NCBI GenBank assembly: GCA_907165275.2
Contig: OU015653.1
Coordinates: 13,422,001-13,486,000 of the forward strand
Reading direction: 5' to 3'
From: Zygaena filipendulae
Taxonomy: Eukaryota; Arthropoda; Insecta; Lepidoptera; Zygaenidae
Length of the DNA: 64,000 bases
Part shown: in pieces, positions 35,101-39,929 of the stretch
Position numbering within the stretch: position 1 is the stretch's first letter
Layout: every line of letters begins with the position of its first letter
Translations under genes and position numbers: made by a program
The notes under the pieces: model-generated
Told to the model about the DNA's origin: nothing
Seen by the model: the letters and a program-made list of their open reading frames with translations, nothing else
The model's database searches: none

Positions 35101-38057
35101 TGATCAGTCTGATCTGATTGGAGTACGTCGCTTGCGAATCTTACAATTGCTACTTTCACTGACAAACTATACTTTCTAAAATTTTAAACAATCGTTCAAA
35201 ACAAAAATAAAGGCTTTCCAAATTTTCTTTACTCGCAACATCCTTAATTAACCATCGTCGGCGGTGCAGAACGAGCTTGGTCTTATTCTTGTATTTTTGT
35301 AGGATTTATGTATTTTTACAGGACGTTTCACCAACCTACTGTAGCTATAATTATGTCAGCAAATGCTATTAGAAGTAGCGAGTTGCGCTGCCATATAAAT
35401 GCCAGTGGAGATTTTTAATTAGCCGTGTATTGAATATGTATGTACGAATGTGCATTCATATTCAACATGGAAAACTACTAATAAACAAAGTTATTGGGAA
35501 AGAGTCACGAACTCTTCATTTAGATCATAATTTTTTTATTATACGTACCGTACTGCGTTATTTCATAAAACCTTTGAAACATTGATGTAAAAAAATTTTA
35601 CGTAAACAACTGAACAAACACCACATTTAGATACGCGTAAAAAAAAAACTTTGTGTTTGCGTTGTTTTAAGATATAATCCTATAGCATGGAACCAGACAA
35701 CTATATATAAATAAATATCGTTAAAAAAAAACAGAACACATAATATTACCTTCTGCGTGTGTGGATCGTCATCGTTATTAACCAAATGCTGCAGCAATCT
35801 TCGGTTGGGCGCGACGTTGGTTATAGGGGTCACTATAGGGGGCAGGTCGGGGTCGGGCTCCGCGGGGGGCGGCCCGGGCGGATGGTCGTAGTCCACGCCG
35901 TCGATCGTACACTTCTTGAACACCATCTTGTTCTCGGTGAGCGTGCCCGTCTTGTCGCTGAACAGGTAGCTGATCTGTCCCAACTCCTCGGTGATGTTGA
36001 GCGCGCGACACTGCGTCCTCACGTTCGTCTCCGGATCGTACATCTCCACGTCCTGGTGTATGTGGTACACTTGGAGCAGTTTCGTCATCTCTATCGTCAC
36101 GTACAGGGAGACCGGTATCATCACTTGCAGAATGATAATGTACGTCCAAAATATGAGCAAGCCCTCCGAGGATGGCGAGTTGGACATGGGGATGAACATC
36201 GGCAGGTTCGGGTAGTAGTCGTCCAGCCACACCTTGCAGCCGACCGCGCACGCGCAGCAAAGGAACAGCAGTACCAGCACGCACCATATCACGTCCGTGT
36301 TCATATTCTTCTCCAGTTTGGAGCACTTGTACCTGGGGCCGCCGTTGTTCAGCATCGCCTTGGTCTCGTGCCCCGCGTACACCACGATACCCTCCACGTA
36401 ATCTGTGTTCTTTATATAACATTCTCTTAGGAGTAAGTTTTCCGAAACTATCGGCACCCGCCCCCCCTTCGGATGCGAGATCGTGCCCGTGAACTGATAT
36501 ATCTTCGTGGAAGGCCTCTCCACTTCTAGTAAGCTCCTAAACTTTTCCGGACTGAAGTCTTTGTGCTGGAAAGAAAGGAAATGATCATTGCACTACTTGC
36601 AATAGCAAAACTATTTTGCATGCACTGTCGTTTTTCTAAACGGCTTCCCTGTTCGAACGTAAGAGATGAGGTGAAAGTATTTCCCACGCTCTGGTTGGTA
36701 ACCATTTGTTATTATAATACTTGAAGTCAATAATTGCATAAAGAACGAAATACGACAGTTGAAGTCTTAGTTCGGCTAAATTGGGGTTAAAATCGGTGCT
36801 GGACCGGCGCGACGGTTTTAGCGCTGACACACATACATATTTTACTTTATTCGCTGATGATGCGACGGACGAAGCAGACAGGTCACACACGGCCAAAACA
36901 ATAGCCATACACTTGTGTATTAATAGTTTCAGCAACGTCCACAAGACGCACCGAGCGAAATTTTACCGGTCGCCCAACGAAACACCAAAACATTATGCTA
37001 ATTGCTCACATATTTCGATAGATTTATAACGAAATTTACAACAAACTGTAGGTAGAGTACACTCGTAGCTGGAAAAATATAGAGTCGTAATTCATAATAG
37101 TCACGTGCGTGCTCGAGAACTTTCCTCGTAAATTTTTATAGCTTCAACACTTTGTCGGCTCTAAATTAAAAATGTTTTTTGAATCACATTTTAATGATGG
37201 GGTAATAGCTCGACGTTACGACGTCAATCGCTGACCCGAAAAACTCCTATTCGTTTCTAAAAATCTAAATGTGCTAGGTATTTACAACTGTAAATGTCGT
37301 ATTATCACTTTCAGATTCAAGGACAAAAGTGGCGTTATTGAGATTGTGTACTCTGTTTCATATATGTCTGTAATTGGGAGTCCGTATTACGATTTCGGAG
37401 TTGGCCTCAAAATAAAACCGATATACCGAATGATATAACACAGAAATTGTCTATATCTATACATATCTATACTATTTGTACAAACCTCTGTGGTTTCTTG
37501 TGCTATTTTATGTCTACCATAAATTATATTTTATTTTAAATTTGGTAAATAAATAAAAAAAAAAAAATATAATAAAATTGTAACAGGTCGATGTCAAGAC
37601 AGGTGCTCTTGGTGCAAAAATGTGAGGAGACCCGACCCCAAATACCGGGATCAGGAGCGGAAAAAGAAAAGAAGAGGTCGATGTCTGTACATGGGAGATA
37701 AATAAGAAAAAATAAAATTAGGCGATTCTATAAGTGATATAGAAGCCAAAAATAGTTTTTAGAATTTTTGTCTGTCTGTCTGTCTGTATGTTTGTATTCG
37801 TGCTACGCACGTATTAATGCGGATAAATAGTGTCTTTTTATTCACGTGCGTTGCAAACCTTCTCCCTGAAGCCGGGCACGACGACCCGCTGCTTGAGATT
37901 GGTCTCCCCGTCCAGATTGCACGTGTCCAGGTAGCACACGCCCAGCGGGTTCGAGGAGTGCAGCAGCACCATGTCCGCGGGCACCGCCTCGTTGTTCGAC
38001 AGGTGCACCAGGTCGCCGACGCGCACGTCGCGCCATTTCACGCGCACGTAGCGGCTC
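8734..38057 (-). CDS. ATP10-like: Class V P4-ATPase (ATP10-type phospholipid flippase), 15 exons, N-terminus missing
   Basis: Exons (5' to 3' on the minus strand): 38057-37859, 36565-35750, 34964-34798, 34223-34082, 32407-32201, 31472-31250, 29685-29441, 24635-24402, 23804-23714, 22836-22685, 22159-22036, 21004-20742, 17791-17604, 9502-9353, 8791-8734. All have AG acceptors and GT donors. All phases match, giving 1085 codons and TGA. P4-ATPases flip phospholipids from the outer to the inner leaflet. Seen in order: DGETNLK (actuator loop), TM3-4, PVSL in place of PISL, DKTGTLT (phosphorylated Asp), [27 protein letters not shown] (hinge), then TM5-10 and a basic tail. The match to ATP10A/B/D is clear in [20 protein letters not shown] and [17 protein letters not shown]. 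The first roughly 150-250 residues (TM1-2) are absent from the window. BEL/Pao and Ty3/mag elements lie in two of its introns. Confidence 0.92.
8915..9003 (-). mobile_element. LINE 3' end fragment
   Basis: On the minus strand this reads gagaatgccgcaaggcatta ... gcaataaagaataaataaat, ending in an AAATAA-type tail typical of jockey/CR1-like LINE 3' ends. The same end occurs at 63675-63775, and a short piece at 25016-25066. It lies in the last flippase intron. Confidence 0.6.
9009..9247. repeat. 20-bp minisatellite (about 12 copies)
   Basis: The unit ggtatcgtgcagtggtagtc repeats about 12 times with substitutions (agtc, agcc, agtg endings). It fills most of the flippase intron between exons 14 and 15. 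Its end lies about 100 bases from the exon 14 donor. Confidence 0.9.
9353..9502 (-). CDS. ATP10-like: Flippase exon 14: cytosolic C-terminal tail
   Basis: Acceptor ggtgtgcgcag, then the split Arg codon and [38 protein letters not shown] and [11 protein letters not shown]. The tail is basic and unconserved. Two overlapping donors, gtacag at 9352 and gtaccg at 9346, are 6 bases apart. Either keeps the frame and changes the protein by two residues. Confidence 0.75.
9630..9752 (+). mobile_element. RTE-like tail/SINE fragment
   Basis: It begins ccccgcgatttcaccccgc and continues to gttcagtagtttttgagttt and a gcgaacagacag motif. It is a divergent, 3'-truncated copy of the dispersed tail family, next to the BEL element. 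Confidence 0.45.
9823..10089 (-). repeat. BEL 3' LTR (267 bp)
   Basis: It matches 17066-17332 over its whole length except for two substitutions (ggggcacag/ggggtacag and gatacggcta/gatacgacta). On the minus strand it starts TGTTCGGTCC and ends CACACA. Confidence 0.95.
10229..10711 (-). pseudogene. Env-like fragment downstream of BEL pol
   Basis: This 160-codon piece is in another frame, overlapping the end of gag-pol. It contains a furin-type basic site, RQRR, followed by the hydrophobic [18 protein letters not shown], the arrangement seen in envelope fusion proteins of some insect LTR elements. A helical segment follows. The N-terminal part appears in the gag-pol frame, so a frameshift lies between them. 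Most of the ectodomain and the membrane anchor are absent. It cannot make a functional envelope protein. Confidence 0.6.
10657..15030 (-). pseudogene. gag-pol: BEL gag-pol frame with deleted RT/RNase H and integrase core
   Basis: The frame is 1457 codons. Seen in order: gag body, Cys/His knuckles ([29 protein letters not shown], near residues 410-480), aspartic protease ([12 protein letters not shown], near 540), reverse transcriptase start (KLRVVFNAS near 815; [26 protein letters not shown] near 897). The frame then jumps at about residue 920 to the post-RNase H motif [10 protein letters not shown]. Integrase has its zinc region ([10 protein letters not shown]), first Asp (GVDYTG) and second Asp (YSDNGTNF), but the stretch with the catalytic Glu is missing before the C-terminal [10 protein letters not shown]. 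Both losses keep the frame, so the product is a long but catalytically dead polyprotein. Confidence 0.88.
15067..15303 (-). pseudogene. gag: BEL gag N-terminal segment, ends at in-frame stop
   Basis: From ATG at 15303 it encodes [20 protein letters not shown], a [17 protein letters not shown] segment and YWGEYQGNH, a pattern typical of BEL/Pao gag N-termini. A TAA at 15069-15067 interrupts it, and the same frame continues into the large downstream frame. The stop could be an inactivating mutation or a readthrough stop; a mutation is more likely. Confidence 0.65.
15407..17015 (-). repeat. 46-bp minisatellite in the BEL leader (about 35 copies)
   Basis: The unit (plus strand) is ttgatatgctgctcactgca followed by acgcttgataatccccgata and taaccc. 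Most units are 46 bp, some 43-45. In the gag-proximal part (15421-15780) four units form an exact 180-bp higher-order repeat, which keeps a reading frame open by chance. The array lies between the primer-binding site and gag, so it is part of the transcribed leader. Confidence 0.92.
17045..17061 (-). other. BEL primer-binding site
   Basis: The minus strand reads TGGTCCGTCGAGCCGGA four bases after the 5' LTR. It is complementary to a tRNA 3' end in CCA. From memory it fits tRNA-Tyr with one mismatch, so the tRNA identity is uncertain. Confidence 0.6.
17066..17332 (-). repeat. BEL 5' LTR (267 bp)
   Basis: This LTR is the partner of 9823-10089. It is followed at 17333 by CCAT, the repeat of 9819-9822. 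As the 5' LTR of a minus-strand element it should hold the element promoter. Confidence 0.95.
17604..17791 (-). CDS. ATP10-like: Flippase exon 13: TM9-10
   Basis: It encodes [40 protein letters not shown] and [17 protein letters not shown], ending CCC AG before gtgagc. PVYWL...AALAPR matches the last membrane segment of ATP10 proteins (DPVFYL..ALLPR). The BEL/Pao element lies in the downstream intron. Confidence 0.88.
17838..17986 (-). mobile_element. RTE-like tail/SINE copy
   Basis: A degenerate minus-strand copy: ttaaggcg-type and gatcatcatgaaattttgcat motifs, ending in gcgggtgaaaccgcgc. It lies just upstream of flippase exon 13. Confidence 0.5.
17987..20342. other. Flippase intron between exons 12 and 13
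   Basis: AT-rich sequence with no coding match. It holds fragments of the tail family (18625-18675, 19950-19996) and the hairpin at 19355-19422. Open frames here are short and unrecognised. Confidence 0.5.
19355..19422. other. 68-nt near-perfect hairpin
   Basis: The 5' arm 19355-19381 (ttaccccctataacgccaca...) pairs with the 3' arm 19397-19422 with one mismatch, one wobble and one bulge, around a 15-nt loop. The size and pairing resemble a pre-miRNA, but a tiny foldback repeat is equally possible. Confidence 0.5.
20343..20686 (+). mobile_element. CRE-bearing MITE, copy A
   Basis: It starts AGGGATGTTGACAACTTTT and ends AGTCAAATAGCCC, imperfect inverted termini flanked by AT. Inside are two TGACGTCA palindromes (20493-20500, 20536-20543) about 40 bp apart. 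It sits 56 bases inside the intron after flippase exon 12. Confidence 0.75.
20742..21004 (-). CDS. ATP10-like: Flippase exon 12: TM7-8
   Basis: It completes Gly, then [20 protein letters not shown], with [17 protein letters not shown] and [20 protein letters not shown] as membrane segments. Donor gtgagtgcc. The Ala/Arg richness follows high GC3. Confidence 0.9.
21124..21161 (+). mobile_element. RTE-like tail, 5' piece split by MITE copy B
   Basis: Head motif ctagatgtgccccgcggttt-cgcccgcggtaat. The family continues at 21486 after the MITE, which shows that the MITE inserted into an existing copy. Confidence 0.65.
21162..21485 (+). mobile_element. CRE-bearing MITE, copy B (nested)
   Basis: About 90% like copy A by eye. 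It carries TGACGTCA at 21303-21310 and 21350-21357. It is inserted inside an RTE-like tail whose two halves flank it, so its ends are defined precisely. Confidence 0.75.
21486..21668 (+). mobile_element. RTE-like tail, 3' piece
   Basis: It continues ttcagagtcgccgcgggaat-tccgggataaaaagtacc and ends tttataatattagtaggat. A TATG/TGTG microsatellite (21667-21745) follows. Confidence 0.6.
22036..22159 (-). CDS. ATP10-like: Flippase exon 11: TM5-6
   Basis: It encodes [33 protein letters not shown] and [18 protein letters not shown] and TAIPPLV are membrane-segment signatures of class V P4-ATPases. Acceptor ttgtgtgtgcag; donor gtcagt, phase 1. Confidence 0.9.
22313..22650. repeat. 22-bp minisatellite (about 15 copies)
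   Basis: Unit gtgcgcgatacgacttatgaca, nearly homogeneous (a few gata-for-gaca changes). It occupies the flippase intron between exons 10 and 11 and ends about 35 bases from the exon 10 donor. Confidence 0.93.
22685..22836 (-). CDS. ATP10-like: Flippase exon 10: TM5 entry
   Basis: It completes Gly, then [40 protein letters not shown] and [10 protein letters not shown], with donor gtgagt. Most relatives have ISGQEGMQAV where [10 protein letters not shown] stands here. The acceptor is formed by a (GTGC)n microsatellite. Confidence 0.9.
22837..22872. repeat. (GCAC)n microsatellite forming the exon 10 acceptor
   Basis: About eight GCAC units on the plus strand. On the coding strand (GTGC)n runs straight into the acceptor gcag of exon 10, in place of a pyrimidine tract. 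Confidence 0.85.
22953..23103 (+). mobile_element. tRNA-derived SINE, 5' part
   Basis: It has a Pol III A-box-like motif (tggcgcagtagg) and B box (ggttcgattcc), followed by a conserved body (gtgggggtggactttgtgtg, cagtctgggcgtg). It is split by two tandem RTE-like tails and resumes at 23572. Related copies lie at 30810-31095, 45463-45596 and 56345-56415. Confidence 0.75.
23104..23332 (+). mobile_element. RTE-like tail/SINE, tandem copy 1
   Basis: ctagctgtccgccgcgattt start, then the full family body, ending gtgacacgtgatttatatat. It is directly followed by a second copy about 95% identical by eye. Confidence 0.7.
23333..23571 (+). mobile_element. RTE-like tail/SINE, tandem copy 2
   Basis: The second unit of the head-to-tail pair inside the tRNA-SINE, with the same start and end as copy 1. 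Confidence 0.7.
23572..23677 (+). mobile_element. tRNA-derived SINE, 3' part
   Basis: acgacacaagttcatagttt through gtgtgggatcaagtag and gtgttgtgaagtggattatt match the 3' half of the intact SINE at 30810-31095. It ends 36 bases from the exon 9 donor. Confidence 0.7.
23714..23804 (-). CDS. ATP10-like: Flippase exon 9: hinge motif GDGANDVSM
   Basis: A 91-bp exon encodes [20 protein letters not shown] and [10 protein letters not shown], ending in phase 1 before gtgaga. GDGANDVSM is the hinge/Mg2+ motif near the end of the P-domain in all P4-ATPases. It is too short to appear as a long open frame but is unambiguous. Confidence 0.92.
23905..24092 (+). mobile_element. RTE-like tail/SINE copy
   Basis: Nearly full length: ggcttcacccgcggtaattt, gaattccgggataaaaaata, gatcggttgagccgttaagc and the end tttataatattaggat. 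Confidence 0.7.
24347..24382. repeat. Two C runs (13 and 14) next to the exon 8 donor
   Basis: C runs at 24347-24359 and 24369-24382. On the coding strand they are G runs starting about 20 bases after the exon 8 5' splice site. Confidence 0.9.
24402..24635 (-). CDS. ATP10-like: Flippase exon 8: P-domain segment with poly-Gly insert
   Basis: It encodes [18 protein letters not shown], a run of Gly ([14 protein letters not shown]), [18 protein letters not shown], then [27 protein letters not shown] is a conserved P4-ATPase P-domain signature. The glycine run is encoded by a CCCCCG-type repeat (plus strand 24548-24595) and is probably a species-specific loop expansion. The donor is followed by two long G runs on the coding strand. 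Confidence 0.88.
24835..25180 (+). mobile_element. CRE-bearing MITE, copy C (divergent, interrupted)
   Basis: It contains TGACGTAA (about 24955) and TGACGTCA (24991-24998), and the 3' block gtcgttattttttgatcaca with aaaaatacgtgtc. A LINE 3' end fragment (25016-25066) is inserted in it. Confidence 0.6.
25016..25066 (-). mobile_element. LINE 3' end fragment nested in MITE copy C
   Basis: ttatttattcattctttact-gcacaacaagtacaaat matches the LINE end at 8915 and 63675 and interrupts the MITE between tcaact and the tgtgtcg motif. Confidence 0.55.
25255..25413 (+). repeat. Ty3/mag-like 5' LTR
   Basis: It starts TGTTGTAGATTC and ends ATATAAAACA, preceded by TGAAG. The partner at 29233-29390 differs only in the aataaaataa/aaaaaaaaa stretch. 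Confidence 0.93.
25414..25429 (+). other. Primer-binding site, tRNA-Leu type
   Basis: TGGTGTCAGAAGTGGA directly after the 5' LTR. This matches the complement of a tRNA-Leu 3' end as I recall it from other Ty3-type elements. Confidence 0.65.
25452..26327 (+). pseudogene. gag: Ty3/mag-like gag
   Basis: Gag matrix/capsid-like region ([33 protein letters not shown]), an Arg/Ser-rich stretch and a Cys/His region [15 protein letters not shown] / [10 protein letters not shown] near the end. An upstream in-frame ATG at 25413 overlaps the LTR edge, so 25452 is the more likely start. The frame breaks inside the last knuckle; the -1 frame carries on with the expected Cys pair and then pol. No canonical slippery heptamer is visible, so a one-base deletion is likelier than programmed shifting. 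Confidence 0.75.
26273..27013 (+). pseudogene. pol: Ty3/mag-like protease and RT N-terminus, truncated
   Basis: Retropepsin motif [12 protein letters not shown], then the RT start ([56 protein letters not shown]). The frame stops at 27013 where the RT palm should begin. No aspartate box (Y-x-DD) is present anywhere in the element. Confidence 0.8.
27010..27171 (+). pseudogene. pol: RT thumb / RNase H junction remnant
   Basis: [40 protein letters not shown] and SPATSYF match the region between RT and RNase H. It is joined directly to the RT N-terminus, so the palm was deleted. RNase H is lost after it. Confidence 0.7.
27194..28894 (+). pseudogene. int: Ty3/mag-like integrase with intact catalytic triad
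   Basis: It starts in the end of RNase H ([29 protein letters not shown]). Integrase follows: HH-CC zinc domain ([27 protein letters not shown]), first Asp (VAIDFFEY), second Asp (LVSDNGPPM), Glu ([12 protein letters not shown]), and a C-terminal tail with repeated SPN/SPC motifs ending [15 protein letters not shown], as in mag-lineage elements. The open frame is intact over 566 codons, so integrase may still be expressible. Confidence 0.85.
29233..29390 (+). repeat. Ty3/mag-like 3' LTR
   Basis: Preceded by purine tract GAAAAGGAG and followed by TGAAG. It ends 50 bases from the exon 7 donor. Confidence 0.93.
29441..29685 (-). CDS. ATP10-like: Flippase exon 7: TGDKPETA motif
   Basis: Two bases complete a Gly codon, then [60 protein letters not shown] and [16 protein letters not shown]; the donor is gtgatt. 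The acceptor gtgtgttcacag is copied many times in the adjoining 39-bp repeat. The 3' LTR of the Ty3/mag element starts 50 bases inside the downstream intron. Confidence 0.9.
29686..30375 (-). repeat. 39-bp minisatellite copying the exon 7 acceptor (about 17 copies)
   Basis: The unit on the coding strand contains gtcgtgtgttctcag|gtcgcg. This matches the real exon 7 acceptor gtcgtgtgttcacag|gtcgcg plus the first six exon bases, followed by gcaacacggtattttgct. Units are mostly 39 bp (38-41). About 14 keep a usable CAG. The array abuts the real acceptor at 29686. The long open frames over it on both strands are products of the 13-codon period. Confidence 0.92.
30434..30592. mobile_element. CpG-rich inverted-repeat element, copy 1
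   Basis: gagccacatagatcccgccc and ctcgcgcgtaaaacgcttgg are shared with 60933-61095. The right end reads cgtcatctggacaggctcta. It is left-truncated relative to the other copy. Confidence 0.55.
30622..30770 (+). mobile_element. RTE-like tail/SINE copy
   Basis: tttcgggagtttccgcggga-attccaggata through gttcagtagtctttgagttt to gcgaacagacaaac. Headless and divergent. Confidence 0.5.
30777..31232. mobile_element. Harbinger-like MITE, second copy (SINE inside, right end lost)
   Basis: Left terminus TTA-CCGCCGCACTCAGGGTCGAC at 30777. The body resumes at 31101 after the SINE with cttagttaagtatagatttt and the inner palindrome. It stops at gttttaaaa (31231), where the 390-632 copy continues for another roughly 50 bp. 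The break lies 18 bases from the exon 6 donor. Confidence 0.7.
30810..31095 (-). mobile_element. tRNA-derived SINE, full-length reference copy
   Basis: Reads on the minus strand: head with A box (tggcgcagagctc) and B box (ggttcgattcc), body, and an (ATT)n tail at 30810-30829. It is flanked by GATTA duplicates (30805-30809, 31096-31100) and inserted in the MITE. It is about 286 bp and gives the full family structure for comparison. Confidence 0.8.
31250..31472 (-). CDS. ATP10-like: Flippase exon 6: N-domain, KGADS motif
   Basis: It encodes [16 protein letters not shown] (ATP-binding lysine motif), [20 protein letters not shown] and [20 protein letters not shown], ending GAA G before gtgacg. 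The acceptor lacks a clear pyrimidine tract (gacgggcccgggcag). A MITE ends 18 bases inside the downstream intron. Confidence 0.88.
31489..31960. other. Intron between flippase exons 5 and 6: TG-rich and LINE-tail-like sequence
   Basis: It holds the phrase gtgtttagggcattta twice (about 31491 and 31718) and a TGTG-rich stretch (31705-31815). No coding match. Confidence 0.4.
32043..32200. repeat. TC/TG compound microsatellite at the exon 5 donor
   Basis: (TC)n, (TG)n and (CTAT)n tracts run up to base 32200. On the coding strand the exon 5 donor gtacacacac opens into CA repeats followed by GA repeats. Confidence 0.9.
32201..32407 (-). CDS. ATP10-like: Flippase exon 5: N-domain, ESPDE motif
   Basis: It encodes [37 protein letters not shown] and [25 protein letters not shown] and FDSTRK are nucleotide-binding motifs of P4-ATPases. 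The 5' splice site (gtacacacac) opens directly into CA- and GA-type microsatellite. Confidence 0.9.
32469..32640 (+). mobile_element. RTE-like tail/SINE copy
   Basis: ctagctagtagctgcttccc head, gcaggaattccgggataata, gatgatcggttgagtaatta. The copy is 3' truncated. Confidence 0.6.
32641..34081. other. Flippase intron between exons 4 and 5
   Basis: AT-rich, no coding match. It contains an inverted repeat acgtggtcgat / atcgaccacgt at 33057-33067 and 33092-33102, and a local duplication accatcaaaaag-ctttagtctt near 33662 and 33710. Confidence 0.45.
34082..34223 (-). CDS. ATP10-like: Flippase exon 4: linker in the N-domain
   Basis: One base completes the split Lys codon, then [38 protein letters not shown] and STSAEQ, with donor gtgacc. 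The low-complexity Ser/Thr/Pro composition fits the variable N-domain loop of ATP10 proteins. Placement rests on the phase and on its position between conserved exons. Confidence 0.8.
34798..34964 (-). CDS. ATP10-like: Flippase exon 3: start of nucleotide-binding domain
   Basis: It starts after gtgtccag with [19 protein letters not shown], the helix that opens the P4-ATPase N-domain. A Ser/Ala/Pro-rich insert follows ([20 protein letters not shown]). The exon ends in AAT GAC AA before gttagt, phase 2. Confidence 0.88.
35750..36565 (-). CDS. ATP10-like: Flippase exon 2: TM3-4 and phosphorylation site
   Basis: This long exon of 272 codons begins [19 protein letters not shown] and includes [23 protein letters not shown]3 ([17 protein letters not shown]) and TM4 ([17 protein letters not shown]). 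[11 protein letters not shown] is at 35936-35956 plus flank. It ends in a proline-rich linker before DPHTQK with donor gtaata. The exon shows no repeats and is the most conserved piece of the gene in the window. Confidence 0.93.
36566..37858. other. Flippase intron between exons 1 and 2 of the window
   Basis: No repeat family or gene recognised. The open frames at 36636-37029 on both strands have no conserved motif. Confidence 0.45.
37859..38057 (-). CDS. ATP10-like: Flippase exon 1 of window: actuator domain
   Basis: Acceptor cccccag is followed by one base completing a codon, then [32 protein letters not shown] and [12 protein letters not shown]. The donor follows GFREK (gtttgc). The DGET loop is the dephosphorylation motif of the actuator domain. 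The preceding exon must end in phase 2 and was not found up to base 64000. Confidence 0.9.
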
Positions 38058-39280
38058 CTGGGGGACATAAAGAGGTGTGGGGTTAACTTGATATTGAATG
38101 ACTAGTGTTAAGTTGGGTTCCCCCGAGAACTCTATGAAATCCTTTCGCTGAAAGTTTCCACCACCTTTTATCCACCCATAAAAGCGGAAAGTCACTGACT
38201 CACTGACTAAACACGTACTCGAAGGAGGGATGTAGTTATGGTCGCCAGATGATTGAAATTTCAGGAAAAGTACCGCAATTCTTCGTGTCTACTAAAGTCT
38301 TTTGTCGGTTAAATCAGAATTTTATCACAATCGCAATTAACATAATATTGTTATCTCAAATTGATAACTAGTTATCGCATTTTATGTACAGGTACTAGTA
38401 AAGTATTATATTATCTGTGGTGCAGCTAAGCTGCAGGTATTGTTTTAAAAAAGAAAACAAGGTTATTGCACCTAGTTCATTCACCTACGGTTTAGTTGAG
38501 GTGATTTTTACTTAAACAGAACAAATTGTGTTTAATATACGACTATGCTACTCTTATTTATAAACTACAATGTACTACTAAATATTTTATCTAATTAAAA
38601 TAGTTCATTAATAATTTATTTTTCAATCACTGTCTTAAAATTTCCCGATTTTGTTTGTACCTTTTGACCTTAGAGATATTATGAGTGAAAGAGAAGGAAG
38701 AATTGTTTTTTCTACAGGGATAGGAGTGCCTCTGAAAGATGAGAGTAACCTTAAGGGAAAGGGGTCTGGAGCAAATAAGAGAATGTGTAGGTAAAGGTTT
38801 GGGCCGGCGACTGAGCCCATCTTCTCATGTTTCAGTTCTTTTAACCAAGGCTGATTGAGAGGATCCTGTGCTACTGAGCTGTGAAGGGTGGATATTTTAT
38901 GGGTGCTGTCTACTGTAAACTGTAATTTTATTGACGTCAAAAAGAGCCACATTATGGGCCTAATTTGAATAAATGATTTGACTATTGACTATTGAAGGAC
39001 CAACTAAAAGCTTGCTAGAAGCTTTGCTAGTCCCAGAACTCCTGACACTTCATTGAGTTCGATCCCAAACTTCAAACCTATCCACAAGCTTTTAGTTGAA
39101 GGAAAACATCTCGAGGAAATCTGAACACTTATAAGGAATAATTTGAAAGCGCGTGTCAAATCTAGCAATTCACATTGGACCCGACCTCTATCTAGGCTTA
39201 CATCCCACAGTGGGGACGTACGTAGGCCTTAAACTTTTTCATAAACGTGGTACGGTAATAATCTACAGACACATTACTAA
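38058..39280. other. Upstream intron/flank of the flippase, no gene seen
   Basis: AT-rich single-copy-looking sequence. The expected preceding flippase exon (ending in phase 2) was searched for by eye and not found. Confidence 0.4.
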
Positions 39281-39607
39281 TGGGCATGTTGACTCATTTT
39301 TATTTTTTAGTCCGTCTTGTAGATTATTAAAAAATATTGGACACGTATTTTTTCTTTTAATTACGTAATCAAAAAATAACGGCGATATATTGAGTTGAAA
39401 TTCCGCGTGACGTCACTATTTTGACAGTTTGTATGGCGGTTTTAGAGGTTAGTGACGTCACGACCCCCTCACCCTAAACTTTAATGCGCTTTATCTCTGT
39501 ATATTTTAATTTATTTGAAAAAGCAAAAAATACGTGTCTATTGCTTTTTTATTTTCTAACTGACGGACTAATTAGAATTTTGATTTTCAAAAGTAGTCCA
39601 CATCCCC
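39281..39607 (-). mobile_element. CRE-bearing MITE, copy D
   Basis: Inverted relative to copies A and B: starts GGGCATGTTGAC, ends AGTCCACATCCCC, flanked by AT. TGACGTCA at 39408-39415 and 39453-39460. Confidence 0.75.
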
Positions 39608-39689
39608 ATTACAAATATACGTCTATGCAACAATTCAAAATTAATTTAGGTAGGTACCTCGTTAACATGTTCGCAATGGGCTAGACGAC

Positions 39690-39925
39690 AAAATTTTTTG
39701 GTCGTCTTGTAGATCAATAAAAAATTGAGGACACTATTCTTTCTTTTTTTACGTCATCAATAAATAACGGCGATACATGGTGTTGAAATTATGTGTGACG
39801 TCACACCTAGGTACACTTTATGACTTCACGAGCTCCCACTCGTAAACTTTAATGCGTTTTGTGTCTTTTCAATAATTTGAAAAAGTAAAAAATACGTGTC
39901 TTTTTTTACTATCTGACAAGCTAGG
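39690..39925 (-). mobile_element. CRE-bearing MITE, copy E (decayed)
   Basis: Shares cgtcttgtagatca, aataacggcgatac and aaaaatacgtgtct with copy D. One TGACGTCA (39796-39803); the second site has decayed to tgacttca. Confidence 0.65.
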
Positions 39926-39929
39926 TATA

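Noticed and set aside
35759..36430. 223-codon plus-strand frame
   Set aside because: Antisense shadow of the large flippase exon.
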